NCBI GenBank assembly: GCA_046705265.1
Contig: JBJKQL010000053.1
Location: 1-62,505, forward strand
Length of the DNA: 62,505 nucleotides
Source: JAJYTL01 sp046705265
GTDB taxonomy: Bacteria; Pseudomonadota; Alphaproteobacteria; Ferrovibrionales; Ferrovibrionaceae
Direction of reading: 5' to 3'
The position numbers and the translations under genes are program-made. Positions 25,624 through 33,224 of the stretch are shown here, in pieces. The notes beneath the pieces are model-generated. The model saw nothing but the letters and a program-made list of their open reading frames with translations, did not search any database and had not been told where the DNA came from. Each line of letters starts with the position of its first letter. Within the stretch, counting starts at the first letter, position 1.

Positions 25624-26934
25624 TCAACGCAGCGGCTCTCGGCTTCGATCATTGACCATGAAGATCGCACCGGCACCGAGCAAGCCAGCCAGCATCAGGT
25701 ACCAGGCCGGAGCAAGGAGATTGCCGCTTGCGCCAATGAGCGCAGTCGCCACCATCGGCGCCGTGCCGCCGCCGATGCCAAGACCGATATTGAACGAGAC
25801 TGAATAGCCGCTCAGGCGATATTCGCCTGGGAACATCTCCGCCAGCATGGCCGGCGCCGTCCCCATCACCAGTGCGAGCAAAAAGCCGAAAAGCATTTGC
25901 ACGGCCCAAAGCCCGACCACGCCGGCGTCCTGTACCAGCGCAAAGGCTAACCAAGCGACAACGAATTCCGTCACAAAAGCGGCCACCAACATCGTTCGGC
26001 GGCGTACCGTGCTGTCCGTCAACCACCCGGCGACAGGAACCATGACCAGCGCCAAGCCCTGCGCCGCGGTCGCGATGCGAAGCGCGTCGCCAGGCTGGAT
26101 ATGGCCGAACGTGCTGGCATAGGTCGGCAGAAACACCATCGTGAGATAATTGATGATGCCATATCCAGTCGTGAACAGCGTCGCATAGATCATCGCGCGC
26201 CGGCTCCGCTTCAGGGCCCGTTTCAACGGTAGATCGGCTTGCTTGAGCACCTCGGCGTCAGGTTCGTAGCCGGGATGGCTTAACCGCCGACGTAAGAGAT
26301 ATCCGAGAATGCCGAGCACGCCGCCAAAGAGAAACGGAATCCGCCATGCCCAGCTATAAAGCGCCGCACCGTGCGCGAGGCTGACCGCCACCGCCGCCGC
26401 ACCCGCGGCGAGCAGCATACCGGCGGTCGAACCGATATTGGCGAAACTGCCTGCGAAGCCGCGGCGCGACGTGGAGGCTGTTTCGACAAGATAGGAGACC
26501 GAGCCCGTGAACTCGCCACCAACCGAGAAGCCCTGAAATATGCGCACAAGCAACAGCAGCGCCGGTGCCGCCAGACCGACCTGTGCGTAGGTCGGCAACA
26601 GAGCAATCGCCGCCGTGCAGCCTCCCATCATCACCACCGAGAAGACGAGCAAAAAACGCCTCCCAATGCGGTCGCCGAGATGACCGAGAACCGCGCCACC
26701 AATCGGCCGCATGGCGAAACCAACGGCAAAACCGCCATAGGCGCCGATCAGCGCCGCCATATGATCCGTCGACGGGAAGAAAAGATGCGCAAGAGTCGGG
26801 ACGAAATAGCCGTAAAGCCCGAAGTCATACCACTCGACGACATTGCCGATCGTCCCCGCCGCAAGGGCCTGGACCGAGAGCCGCTGGCAAGCCAAACCTG
26901 AACGGTCGATGGATGTGTTGATCGACGATGGCAC
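25624..26934 (-). CDS. MFS transporter, metabolite:H+ symporter (MHS) family
   Basis: The 436-residue protein has about 12 membrane segments. The N-terminal GNVVEWYDFGLYGY is the signature of the MHS family (proline/betaine ProP, alpha-ketoglutarate KgtP, shikimate ShiA), and the MFS loop motif GHLGDRIGRR follows. RIFQGFSVGGEFTGSVSYLVE is also family-typical. It probably imports an organic acid or osmolyte by proton symport. It lies 161 bases downstream of the molybdenum hydroxylase operon on the same strand, separated by a strong hairpin, so it may belong to that regulon. Confidence 0.9.
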   Translation of the reverse strand: MPSSINTSIDRSGLACQRLSVQALAAGTIGNVVEWYDFGLYGYFVPTLAHLFFPSTDHMAALIGAYGGFAVGFAMRPIGGAVLGHLGDRIGRRFLLVFSVVMMGGCTAAIALLPTYAQVGLAAPALLLLVRIFQGFSVGGEFTGSVSYLVETASTSRRGFAGSFANIGSTAGMLLAAGAAAVAVSLAHGAALYSWAWRIPFLFGGVLGILGYLLRRRLSHPGYEPDAEVLKQADLPLKRALKRSRRAMIYATLFTTGYGIINYLTMVFLPTYASTFGHIQPGDALRIATAAQGLALVMVPVAGWLTDSTVRRRTMLVAAFVTEFVVAWLAFALVQDAGVVGLWAVQMLFGFLLALVMGTAPAMLAEMFPGEYRLSGYSVSFNIGLGIGGGTAPMVATALIGASGNLLAPAWYLMLAGLLGAGAIFMVNDRSREPLR

Positions 26935-27015
26935 CGGCTACCCTCTTTGCTTTGCCTTCCGTACGCGAGACCGGAACTGCAAGCCGCGTCACGGCGGGTC
27001 GCAATATGCTACCTT

Positions 27016-27047
27016 GCTTCACTCGATTTGCCAAAATCGGGTGAAGC
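27016..27047. repeat. 14-bp inverted repeat (hairpin) between coxL-like and MHS genes
   Basis: GCTTCACTCGATTT (27016-27029) pairs with AAATCGGGTGAAGC (27034-27047), with one G-T pair and a four-base GCCA loop. It lies about 50 bases after the hydroxylase stop and 82 before the MHS transporter start. Neither strand has a T-tract after it. It may be a transcript-processing or attenuation hairpin, or an operator for the transporter. Confidence 0.6.
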
Positions 27048-27095
27048 GATCCTCGCCAAAGGCAGGGTCGAACCGACGAAATGTTGGGAAACCTG

Positions 27096-29429
27096 TCAGA
27101 GCGTCTTCGCTTTTGCCGAGTCAATCAGGTCGAGAAGGCGCTCGGGCCCGAGCGGATATTCCTCGATCCTCACGCCGAATGGCGCAAGCGCATCCTCGAT
27201 CGCGGAGATAATCGTTGCAATCGCCGGAATCGTGCCACCCTCGCCCGCCCCTTTGACTCCGAGCGGATTGAGCGGTGACGGGGTTTCGATGTGTTCAACC
27301 TCGATCTGCGGCATTTCAGTAGCAAGTGGCAGGAGATACTCGCCGTAATTGGTCGTCAGCGGCTGGCCGCTCTCGTCGTAAATCATGCGCTCGTAGAGCG
27401 CGTTCCCGATCCCATGCACGACACCTCCGACGATCTGCCCCTCGACAAGCCGCGGATTCAGCAATCGGCCGCAATCGTGGACTACCAGGTAGCGCAGAAT
27501 CTTCACTTCGCCTGTCTCGATATCGACCTCGACCTCGGCCGCGTTCGTGCCATTCGCGAAAGGGGTCTTGCGGGCGTCGAAATAAGCGGTCGCGGCAAGG
27601 TCAGGCTCGATCCCAGCCGGCATCGGACGACCGGGCGTGCCCGCCAAACGTTGTGCGATCTCGGCGAGCGTCACCTTCATGGCGGGTACGCCCGCAACAT
27701 GCACGACGCCATCCTCGATCACGAGATCCTGTTCCGCTGCCTCCAGCATGTTGGACGCCGCTTTCAATGCCTTGGCACGAACTCGCTCTGCGGCTATCTG
27801 AGCCGAGGAGCCAGCCGTCACGGCGACGCGGCTCGCAACGGTCGCGATACCAAGGGCGAATTTTCCGGTATCAGCGGCCTCAACCTTGATTCGCTCGATC
27901 GGAACACCGAGCCCCTCGGCGCAGATCTGGGCCAGGACGGTCGCATGACCCTGTCCTTGACTCGCTGCGCCAGTGCGCAGCACGACATAACCGCTCGGCA
28001 GCACGCGAACACTCACCCCCTCGAAGGGGGCAAGCCCGGTATCCTCAACATAGGAAGCGATGCCAAGGCCGAGATAGCGACCTTCGGCACGGGCGATCCG
28101 TTGACGCTCCACAAAATTCGCACCGACTTTCTCCATGATCCGGTCAAGACACGCATGGTAGCTGCCGCTGTCGTAAGACACGGGCGACCCGTCCTGCGCT
28201 TTCATGCCGGTTTCATAGGGAAACTGATCGGGGCGAACGAAGCTACGGCGGCGTATCTCTGCGCGATCGATCTTGAGTTCCCGGGCGACACGGTCGGCCA
28301 TACGCTCCAAGACGAAAGCCGTGTTCGGCCGACCGGCACCGCGGACCGGCGTGCTCGGCACCATATTGGTAAACACGGCGTCCATTCGAATATCGAGGCA
28401 GGCCAGCGCGTAAGGACCGGGAAAAGCAGCGAGCGACGTTGCCGGCAGCACCACGCCATAGGGCACATAAGCACCGTTGTCGTGGATGCAGCGGCCGCGT
28501 AACCCAAGGATGCGGCCATCGGTGTTCGCCGCCACCTCGACGTCCCAGAACTGATCGCGCTGCTGCGTTGTCGCGTAAAAATGCTCACGCCGGTCCTCGA
28601 TCCACTTGACCGGCCGTCGCAGCCTCTCGGCGAGAAGCGCCAACACGATCTCTTCGGCGTAGAAGCCGGCCTTGGGGCCGAAACCGCCCCCGACATCGGG
28701 CGCCGCGACGCGGATTGCACTTTCGTCCCGCCCGAGATAGCCGGCGAGAAGGCGGCGCACGAGATAAGGCGCCTGCGTCGATGTCCAAACCGTCATCTGG
28801 TCGAAAATCGGATCGAAGGTTGCGACAATGCCGCGGCATTCCATCGCATGGCAGCCGCCCCGATGCTGCGCGAACGTTTCGCGGAAGACATGCGGAGCGC
28901 CCGCAAAGACCGTCTCGACATCACCGAATTGCGCCCGAATCGTCGCCACCAAGTTATCCGGCGCGGCGGCATGCGCCTTTGCCGCATCAGCATCCAACGC
29001 CTTGCGAAATTCCGCCATCGCCGAAAGCGGCTCATATTCTACCGCAACCACTGCTGCCGCATCCTCAGCGAGGGAGCGACGTTCGGCAACCACGACAGCA
29101 ATGGTCTCGCCGACGTAACACACTTCGTCGGCCGCAAGCGGATATTGGGTGATCGGCTGCTTAATCACCGGCGCGACACTCGATTGCGGCATCCGCGACC
29201 TCATGCTGTCGCCAAAATCCGCGGCCGTGTAGACCGCGATCACGCCGGGCATCGCGGCGGCCGCCGTCACGTCGATACCGCTGATTTTCGCATGAGCATG
29301 ACTGCTGCGCACGAAAGCCACCTCAAGCATCCCAGAGAGGTGAATGTCGTCGACATAGTGCCCGCGGCCGATGATCAATTTCGGGTCTTCCAGCCGTTTG
29401 ACCTCCGCGCCGATATAGCGAACGCCCAT
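27096..29429 (-). CDS. Xanthine dehydrogenase-family molybdopterin-binding subunit (CoxL-like)
   Basis: The 777-residue large subunit of a molybdenum hydroxylase oxidises its substrate at a Mo-molybdopterin cytosine dinucleotide centre. Recognisable parts are RRLEDPKLI-type opening (VKRLEDPKLIIGRGHYVDD), DVGGGFGPKAGFYAEE, PVRGAGRPNTAF and the catalytic glutamate loop GVKGAGEGGTIPA near the C-terminus. The AYxCSFR loop of true carbon monoxide dehydrogenase is absent, so the substrate is likely an aldehyde, N-heterocycle or similar. The ATG at 29429 has AAGGA 9 bases upstream and overlaps the end of the CoxS gene region; an alternative ATG is at 29438. Confidence 0.88.
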   Translation of the reverse strand: MGVRYIGAEVKRLEDPKLIIGRGHYVDDIHLSGMLEVAFVRSSHAHAKISGIDVTAAAAMPGVIAVYTAADFGDSMRSRMPQSSVAPVIKQPITQYPLAADEVCYVGETIAVVVAERRSLAEDAAAVVAVEYEPLSAMAEFRKALDADAAKAHAAAPDNLVATIRAQFGDVETVFAGAPHVFRETFAQHRGGCHAMECRGIVATFDPIFDQMTVWTSTQAPYLVRRLLAGYLGRDESAIRVAAPDVGGGFGPKAGFYAEEIVLALLAERLRRPVKWIEDRREHFYATTQQRDQFWDVEVAANTDGRILGLRGRCIHDNGAYVPYGVVLPATSLAAFPGPYALACLDIRMDAVFTNMVPSTPVRGAGRPNTAFVLERMADRVARELKIDRAEIRRRSFVRPDQFPYETGMKAQDGSPVSYDSGSYHACLDRIMEKVGANFVERQRIARAEGRYLGLGIASYVEDTGLAPFEGVSVRVLPSGYVVLRTGAASQGQGHATVLAQICAEGLGVPIERIKVEAADTGKFALGIATVASRVAVTAGSSAQIAAERVRAKALKAASNMLEAAEQDLVIEDGVVHVAGVPAMKVTLAEIAQRLAGTPGRPMPAGIEPDLAATAYFDARKTPFANGTNAAEVEVDIETGEVKILRYLVVHDCGRLLNPRLVEGQIVGGVVHGIGNALYERMIYDESGQPLTTNYGEYLLPLATEMPQIEVEHIETPSPLNPLGVKGAGEGGTIPAIATIISAIEDALAPFGVRIEEYPLGPERLLDLIDSAKAKTL

Positions 29430-29431
29430 GA

Positions 29432-29917
29432 TCAGCATTCCTTGCGCATCGCTCGCGCCGCATCGAGCGCTGCGGCGACGATGTTCTGATAGCCGGTGCA
29501 ACGGCAGATATTGCCCGAAATCGCCGTCCGGATTTCCCGTTCATCAGCATGTGGATTGGCATCCAAAAAAGCGGCAAGGGTGGTCAACATGCCAGGCGTG
29601 CAAAAGCCACATTGCAGACCGTGACGGTCCCAGAATGCCTGCTGCACGGGATGAAGCGTGCCGTCGGGCCGGGCCAGGCCCTCGACCGTCGTCACCGAGG
29701 CGCCCTCGGCTTGCACCGCGAGCATCAGGCACGAACGCACCGCCTCGCCATTCACCAGCACCGTGCAAGCACCGCAAACGCCATGCTCGCAGCCGAGATG
29801 GGTACCGGTGAGACCGATCTCATGGCGGAGAAAGTCCGCAAGATGCATGCGCGTTTCCACGTCGCGTGCGATCGCTACTCCGTTCACGGTAAGGGCGACG
29901 TGCCTCTTGTCAGTCAT
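29432..29917 (-). CDS. (2Fe-2S) subunit of molybdenum hydroxylase (CoxS-like)
   Basis: The 161-residue electron-transfer subunit has both [2Fe-2S] sites: the plant-ferredoxin-type CEHGVCGACTVLVNG and the C-terminal CGFCTPGM / CRCTGYQNI. It passes electrons from the molybdenum centre to the FAD subunit. AAGGAGGGCACG lies just before the ATG at 29917, which decides the start over a longer open frame. It overlaps the CoxM-like gene end by 8 bases, and its stop lies just before the CoxL-like start. Confidence 0.95.
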   Translation of the reverse strand: MTDKRHVALTVNGVAIARDVETRMHLADFLRHEIGLTGTHLGCEHGVCGACTVLVNGEAVRSCLMLAVQAEGASVTTVEGLARPDGTLHPVQQAFWDRHGLQCGFCTPGMLTTLAAFLDANPHADEREIRTAISGNICRCTGYQNIVAAALDAARAMRKEC

Positions 29918-30785
29918 CGTGCCCTCCTTGCGTCCGCTCGGCGGCGAGGACAAGCGCACGCCGTGTCAAGGTCGCCGCCAGCCGTTGCCGGTAGGCCGCA
30001 GAAACATGAGTATCGGAAAGACACTCGAGGCGACGTGCTGCTTCCGCCGCTTCGGCGAAGGCCTCAGCCGTCGGCGGAGCACCGTTCAGCGCGGCCTCCG
30101 CTTCGGTCAGTCGCACCGGCTTCACATCGACGCCGACAAGCGAAATCGAGGCCCGACGAATCCGGCTTTGGCTATCGAGGGCCAAAAGACATCCGGCCCC
30201 GACAATGGCAAAATCGCCATGGCGCCGCGCGAATTCGACAAAAGCCGCGCCATGGGGCTCGCGCCACGGCGTTAGGCTGAGGCCGATCAGGGCCTCGTCC
30301 GGTTCCAGATTAGGCGTCATATAGCCAACGCTCCAATCGGCGATCGCCACGTCGCGCCGCCCATTCGGACCAGCGACATGCAGCATCGCGTCATAAAGCG
30401 CCGCGATTCCCGGAAGTTCCGCCGCCGGATCGAGATGACCCAAACTGCCGCCTATCGTACCGCGGTTGCGGGTCTGGAAATGGCCAACATAGTGCAACGC
30501 CTCCTGAATGACCGGACAATAAGCCGCGATCAGTTCCGAGCGCTCCAAGACGGCCTGACGCATGGTGGCGCCGATCTCAATGCGCCCGTCACGTTTCGTC
30601 ATATGGCAAAGCTCAGGAATGCGGTTCAGGTCGACGATGTGATCCGGAATGACGTAGCGCATGCTCAGCATCGGCATGAGGGACTGGCCGCCGGCGAGAA
30701 GCTTGGCGTTTTCGAGCTTGCCGAGAAGGCCGATTAGCTCGTCCAGTGTCCTCGGATCGTGATAGGTAAAGGGCGCAGGCTTCAC
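29910..30785 (-). CDS. FAD-binding subunit of molybdenum hydroxylase (CoxM-like)
   Basis: The 291-residue medium subunit binds FAD and reduces the terminal acceptor. FAD motifs are LAGGQSLMPMLSMR and TIGGSLGHLDPAAELP, followed by the C-terminal domain (GACLLALDSQ-like region, SLVGVDVKPVRLTEAEAAL). The start is GTG at 30785, with GGGAG six bases upstream. A gap of 15 bases separates it from the CoxG-like gene. Gene order G-M-S-L on one strand fits a single transcript from the GntR gene. Confidence 0.93.
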   Translation of the reverse strand: MKPAPFTYHDPRTLDELIGLLGKLENAKLLAGGQSLMPMLSMRYVIPDHIVDLNRIPELCHMTKRDGRIEIGATMRQAVLERSELIAAYCPVIQEALHYVGHFQTRNRGTIGGSLGHLDPAAELPGIAALYDAMLHVAGPNGRRDVAIADWSVGYMTPNLEPDEALIGLSLTPWREPHGAAFVEFARRHGDFAIVGAGCLLALDSQSRIRRASISLVGVDVKPVRLTEAEAALNGAPPTAEAFAEAAEAARRLECLSDTHVSAAYRQRLAATLTRRALVLAAERTQGGHDD

Positions 30786-30800
30786 TGGGGGCTCCCGATT

Positions 30801-31433
30801 TCAACGCCGGCCGCCGAGAAAATCGCGCATCCAGCGGCCGAATAGGGCACGGAACGCCGACCAAAACAAGAACAGGCCTGAGATCGCGTTGTCCTGTCCG
30901 GACGGCGAGAGGGGCGGCGATGCCGGAGAAGATTTGGGCGTGGCAGGCCGGGCCTGCCGCTCTTCCGCCGCCGCGACGGCACTTTCATCGATCAGCCGAC
31001 GCAAATTGTCGGCGAACTGGCCGATCAATTGATTGGCAATTTCCTTGATCAGGCCTGCACCGCGGCCATACTGGGCGACAGCGCCAACCAGCTGCAGATC
31101 GGTCTTGACGGTGACCTGCGTGCCGGCGCCTTCAGGTTTCAGCGTAAAGTCCACCGTCGCCGAGGCATTGCCGCGGCCCTTGCCCTCGGTACCTTTGGCC
31201 ATCAATCTTGCTTCGTGCCGGACATCGTCGCGGCCCGCCAGCTCAGCCGTCCCGGCAAAGCTGAGCTGAACCGGGCCAACCTTCACCTTAGCTTGACCGC
31301 GGAAATGCCGCTCGTCGGCGACTTCGCTGAGCTCAGCACCGGGAAGACAAGGCGCAATCTTCCTTACGTCCAGAAGCAAGGCCCAGGTTTCATCGGGCGG
31401 CATGGGAACGAGGAAACTATTTTCGAACTGCAT
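30801..31433 (-). CDS. CoxG-like SRPBCC-family protein
   Basis: The 210-residue protein is a START/SRPBCC fold (about 1-150: FLVPMPPDETWALLLDVRKIAPCLPGAE, GPVQLSFAGTAEL) like the CoxG subunit of carbon monoxide dehydrogenase clusters. CoxG is implicated in membrane attachment or quinone interaction of the hydroxylase. The C-terminal tail (about 165-210) is proline/serine-rich and then aromatic (ISGLFLFWSAFRALFGRW), consistent with a membrane-contacting helix. It lies 15 bases downstream of the GntR gene and 15 upstream of the FAD subunit gene. Confidence 0.9.
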   Translation of the reverse strand: MQFENSFLVPMPPDETWALLLDVRKIAPCLPGAELSEVADERHFRGQAKVKVGPVQLSFAGTAELAGRDDVRHEARLMAKGTEGKGRGNASATVDFTLKPEGAGTQVTVKTDLQLVGAVAQYGRGAGLIKEIANQLIGQFADNLRRLIDESAVAAAEERQARPATPKSSPASPPLSPSGQDNAISGLFLFWSAFRALFGRWMRDFLGGRR

Positions 31434-31448
31434 GATCTCGCCGACGTT

Positions 31449-32129
31449 TCAGGGCAAAATGGCGACTTGTTCGAGTGCCGACAACGCACGTTTCTCGGCG
31501 CGGCCGATGTGTCGCGCAAGCAGCATCCCCGCGCGGCGTCCATTGCGCGCCTGAAGCGCGTCGATGATGACGCCGTGCTCGGCCACCACGCTGGCAGTCT
31601 CCCGACGATCGAGCCCCGAGATGCTCATGGTTACCACGCGGTCGAACTGCTCAATCAAGTCGCTTAGGGCGCTTACCATGCGCCGGTTGGCACAAAGTCC
31701 GGCGATCGCGACATGGAAAGCACGATTATAGGCGACAAATCCTCCTTGGTCACGCCAAGCCCCCACGGTGCGGAAACGATTAAGAGCCCCGAGTGCGGCA
31801 GCGCTCGCGCTTGCTGCACTGTTTCGTGCGCACATCCTCTCCATCATCGCGCGAAACTCGAAAAGTTCCCGGGCATCGGAAAGCGAAATCGGCATGACGC
31901 GATAGCCCTTGCGGGGCTGCACCAGAACCAAGCGCTCGGCGTGGAGTCGCACCAAGGCATCGCGGATCGGCGACTTGCTAACCGAAAAGCGCTGCGCCAG
32001 CTCGTTCTCATGCAGATCCGCTCCCGGTGGGAGGGTACAGGAAATGATCTCCGCACGAAGCATCCGGTAGATCCTTTCGCGCATCAAAGTGACGGATTCC
32101 GCTTTTGATGTGATATATCTCTCTTTCAT
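31449..32129 (-). CDS. GntR-family transcriptional regulator (FCD/FadR type)
   Basis: The 226-residue protein has a winged-helix DNA-binding domain (about 15-85: LRAEIISCTLPPGADLHENELAQRF, SKSPIRDALVRLHAERLVLV) and an all-helical FCD ligand domain (about 95-215). It is the first gene of the operon with the CoxG/M/S/L-like genes and is probably its regulator. The ATG at 32129 is given, but it lacks a ribosome site and a repeated motif overlaps it; an internal ATG at 32084 (MRERIYRML) fits the usual GntR N-terminus equally well. Confidence 0.88.
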   Translation of the reverse strand: MKERYITSKAESVTLMRERIYRMLRAEIISCTLPPGADLHENELAQRFSVSKSPIRDALVRLHAERLVLVQPRKGYRVMPISLSDARELFEFRAMMERMCARNSAASASAAALGALNRFRTVGAWRDQGGFVAYNRAFHVAIAGLCANRRMVSALSDLIEQFDRVVTMSISGLDRRETASVVAEHGVIIDALQARNGRRAGMLLARHIGRAEKRALSALEQVAILP

Positions 32130-32261
32130 CTAATGCCCAATTATATATCTCTCATAGCCAGATTTTTCCCGAAAGAAAGAGGCCGCCAACGGCTTAGTAT
32201 CCAGGGGTCGTACATTTCGGCATGGGTAAAATCTTGACCCCACCATGCCAATAGAGATATC
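32113..32261. promoter_or_regulatory. Repeated ATATATCTCTC motifs, candidate GntR operators
   Basis: ATATATCTCTC occurs at 32113-32123 and again at 32143-32153, exactly 30 bases apart (about three helical turns), with a shorter inverted copy (AGAGATATCT) at 32253-32262. All lie between or at the edge of the divergent gntR and alpha/beta hydrolase genes. Spacing and position suggest regulator binding sites controlling both directions. Confidence 0.45.
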
Positions 32262-32363
32262 TTACAAAAAAAGAAACTATAGGGGGAAATTCATGCTGCG
32301 GTCGACCACAGCGCCTTTGCCGATTTTGCTTGGCCGGAACGGCGAATTTACCTCCGTTGGCGG

Positions 32364-33149
32364 ATGATGAAGCAACTCTCGCTGTTGAATGGAGCCCTGA
32401 CGGCGGCGCAAATCGGCAGCGGGGCTGATCTTCTTATTCTTCACTCGCTGCTGACCGACCGACACGCTTTCGACCTCGTGCTGCCAACGCTGAGCCAACG
32501 GTTTCGCGTGACCTTGATCAACCTGCCGGGATTTCATGGCTCACGCCCCGTGGCGGCACGGATGGAGACTTTCGCCGACCGCCTCGCAGACGGCGTGCGC
32601 GCTCTTAATCTGCCATCTGATACGATCCTAATGGGCAACGGCTTCGGCGGCATTGTCAGCGTCGCGCTGGCTATCCGGCATGGCGACCTGTTTGGCCGGT
32701 TGGTCTTTGTGGATGCGGCGGCCGGGTTCCCAGACACTGGCAAGGAAGCCTTCCGCGTCATGGCGCAGAAGGTCGCCGCCGAAGGTATGGGTGCAATCGC
32801 CGACATCGCGGCGAAGCGCGTCTTCCACGAAGACTTTCTTGCCGCACACCCGAATGCCGTAGCGGAGCGGCGGCAAGTCTTGCTTGGCATCGATCCGGAT
32901 GGCTTCGCCACCGCTTGCCAGATTCTCGTCACCGCCGATATGAAAAACGATCTCGGCCGTATCCGCGCACCGAGTCTCGTCATCGTCGGCGAGCTCGATA
33001 CGGCGACGCCACCCTTCCTCGGCCGCGAACTAGCCGATGGCATTCGCGGCGCATTGTTTCATGAGTTGAGGGGCTGCGGCCATTGCCCGCCGCTCGAACA
33101 ACCACAAGCTTTTCTCGCGGCTGTCGACGGTTTTTTGACCGGCAGGTGA
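32364..33149 (+). CDS. Alpha/beta hydrolase-fold protein lacking the nucleophilic serine
   Basis: The 261-residue protein has the alpha/beta hydrolase layout (LLILHSLLTDRHAFDLVLPTL, then LINLPGFHGS, VDAAAGFP). The nucleophile elbow reads MGNGFGG, so the serine of G-x-S-x-G is glycine at residue 93 (codon GGC at 32640-32642, one base from AGC). The acid (D212 in ELDTATPP) and histidine (H240 in GCGHCPPL) remain. It is therefore either a non-hydrolytic member or an inactivated one. It is divergent from gntR and precedes an MFS transporter gene by 75 bases, suggesting a shared catabolic role. Confidence 0.85.
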   Translation: MMKQLSLLNGALTAAQIGSGADLLILHSLLTDRHAFDLVLPTLSQRFRVTLINLPGFHGSRPVAARMETFADRLADGVRALNLPSDTILMGNGFGGIVSVALAIRHGDLFGRLVFVDAAAGFPDTGKEAFRVMAQKVAAEGMGAIADIAAKRVFHEDFLAAHPNAVAERRQVLLGIDPDGFATACQILVTADMKNDLGRIRAPSLVIVGELDTATPPFLGRELADGIRGALFHELRGCGHCPPLEQPQAFLAAVDGFLTGR

Positions 33150-33224
33150 CAAGGAGCGCCCCATAGCATTTCCGTATCGACGGTCCGCGACGGATAACAA
33201 ATGGATATCTAGGGAGCGAAACCG

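Noticed and set aside
27291..28502. 403-codon plus-strand open frame opposite the CoxL-like gene
   Set aside because: The minus strand has strong molybdenum hydroxylase motifs throughout; this is a shadow.
27096..31433. Aerobic carbon monoxide dehydrogenase
   Set aside because: The gene order fits, but the large subunit lacks the AYxCSFR active-site loop of genuine CO dehydrogenase.
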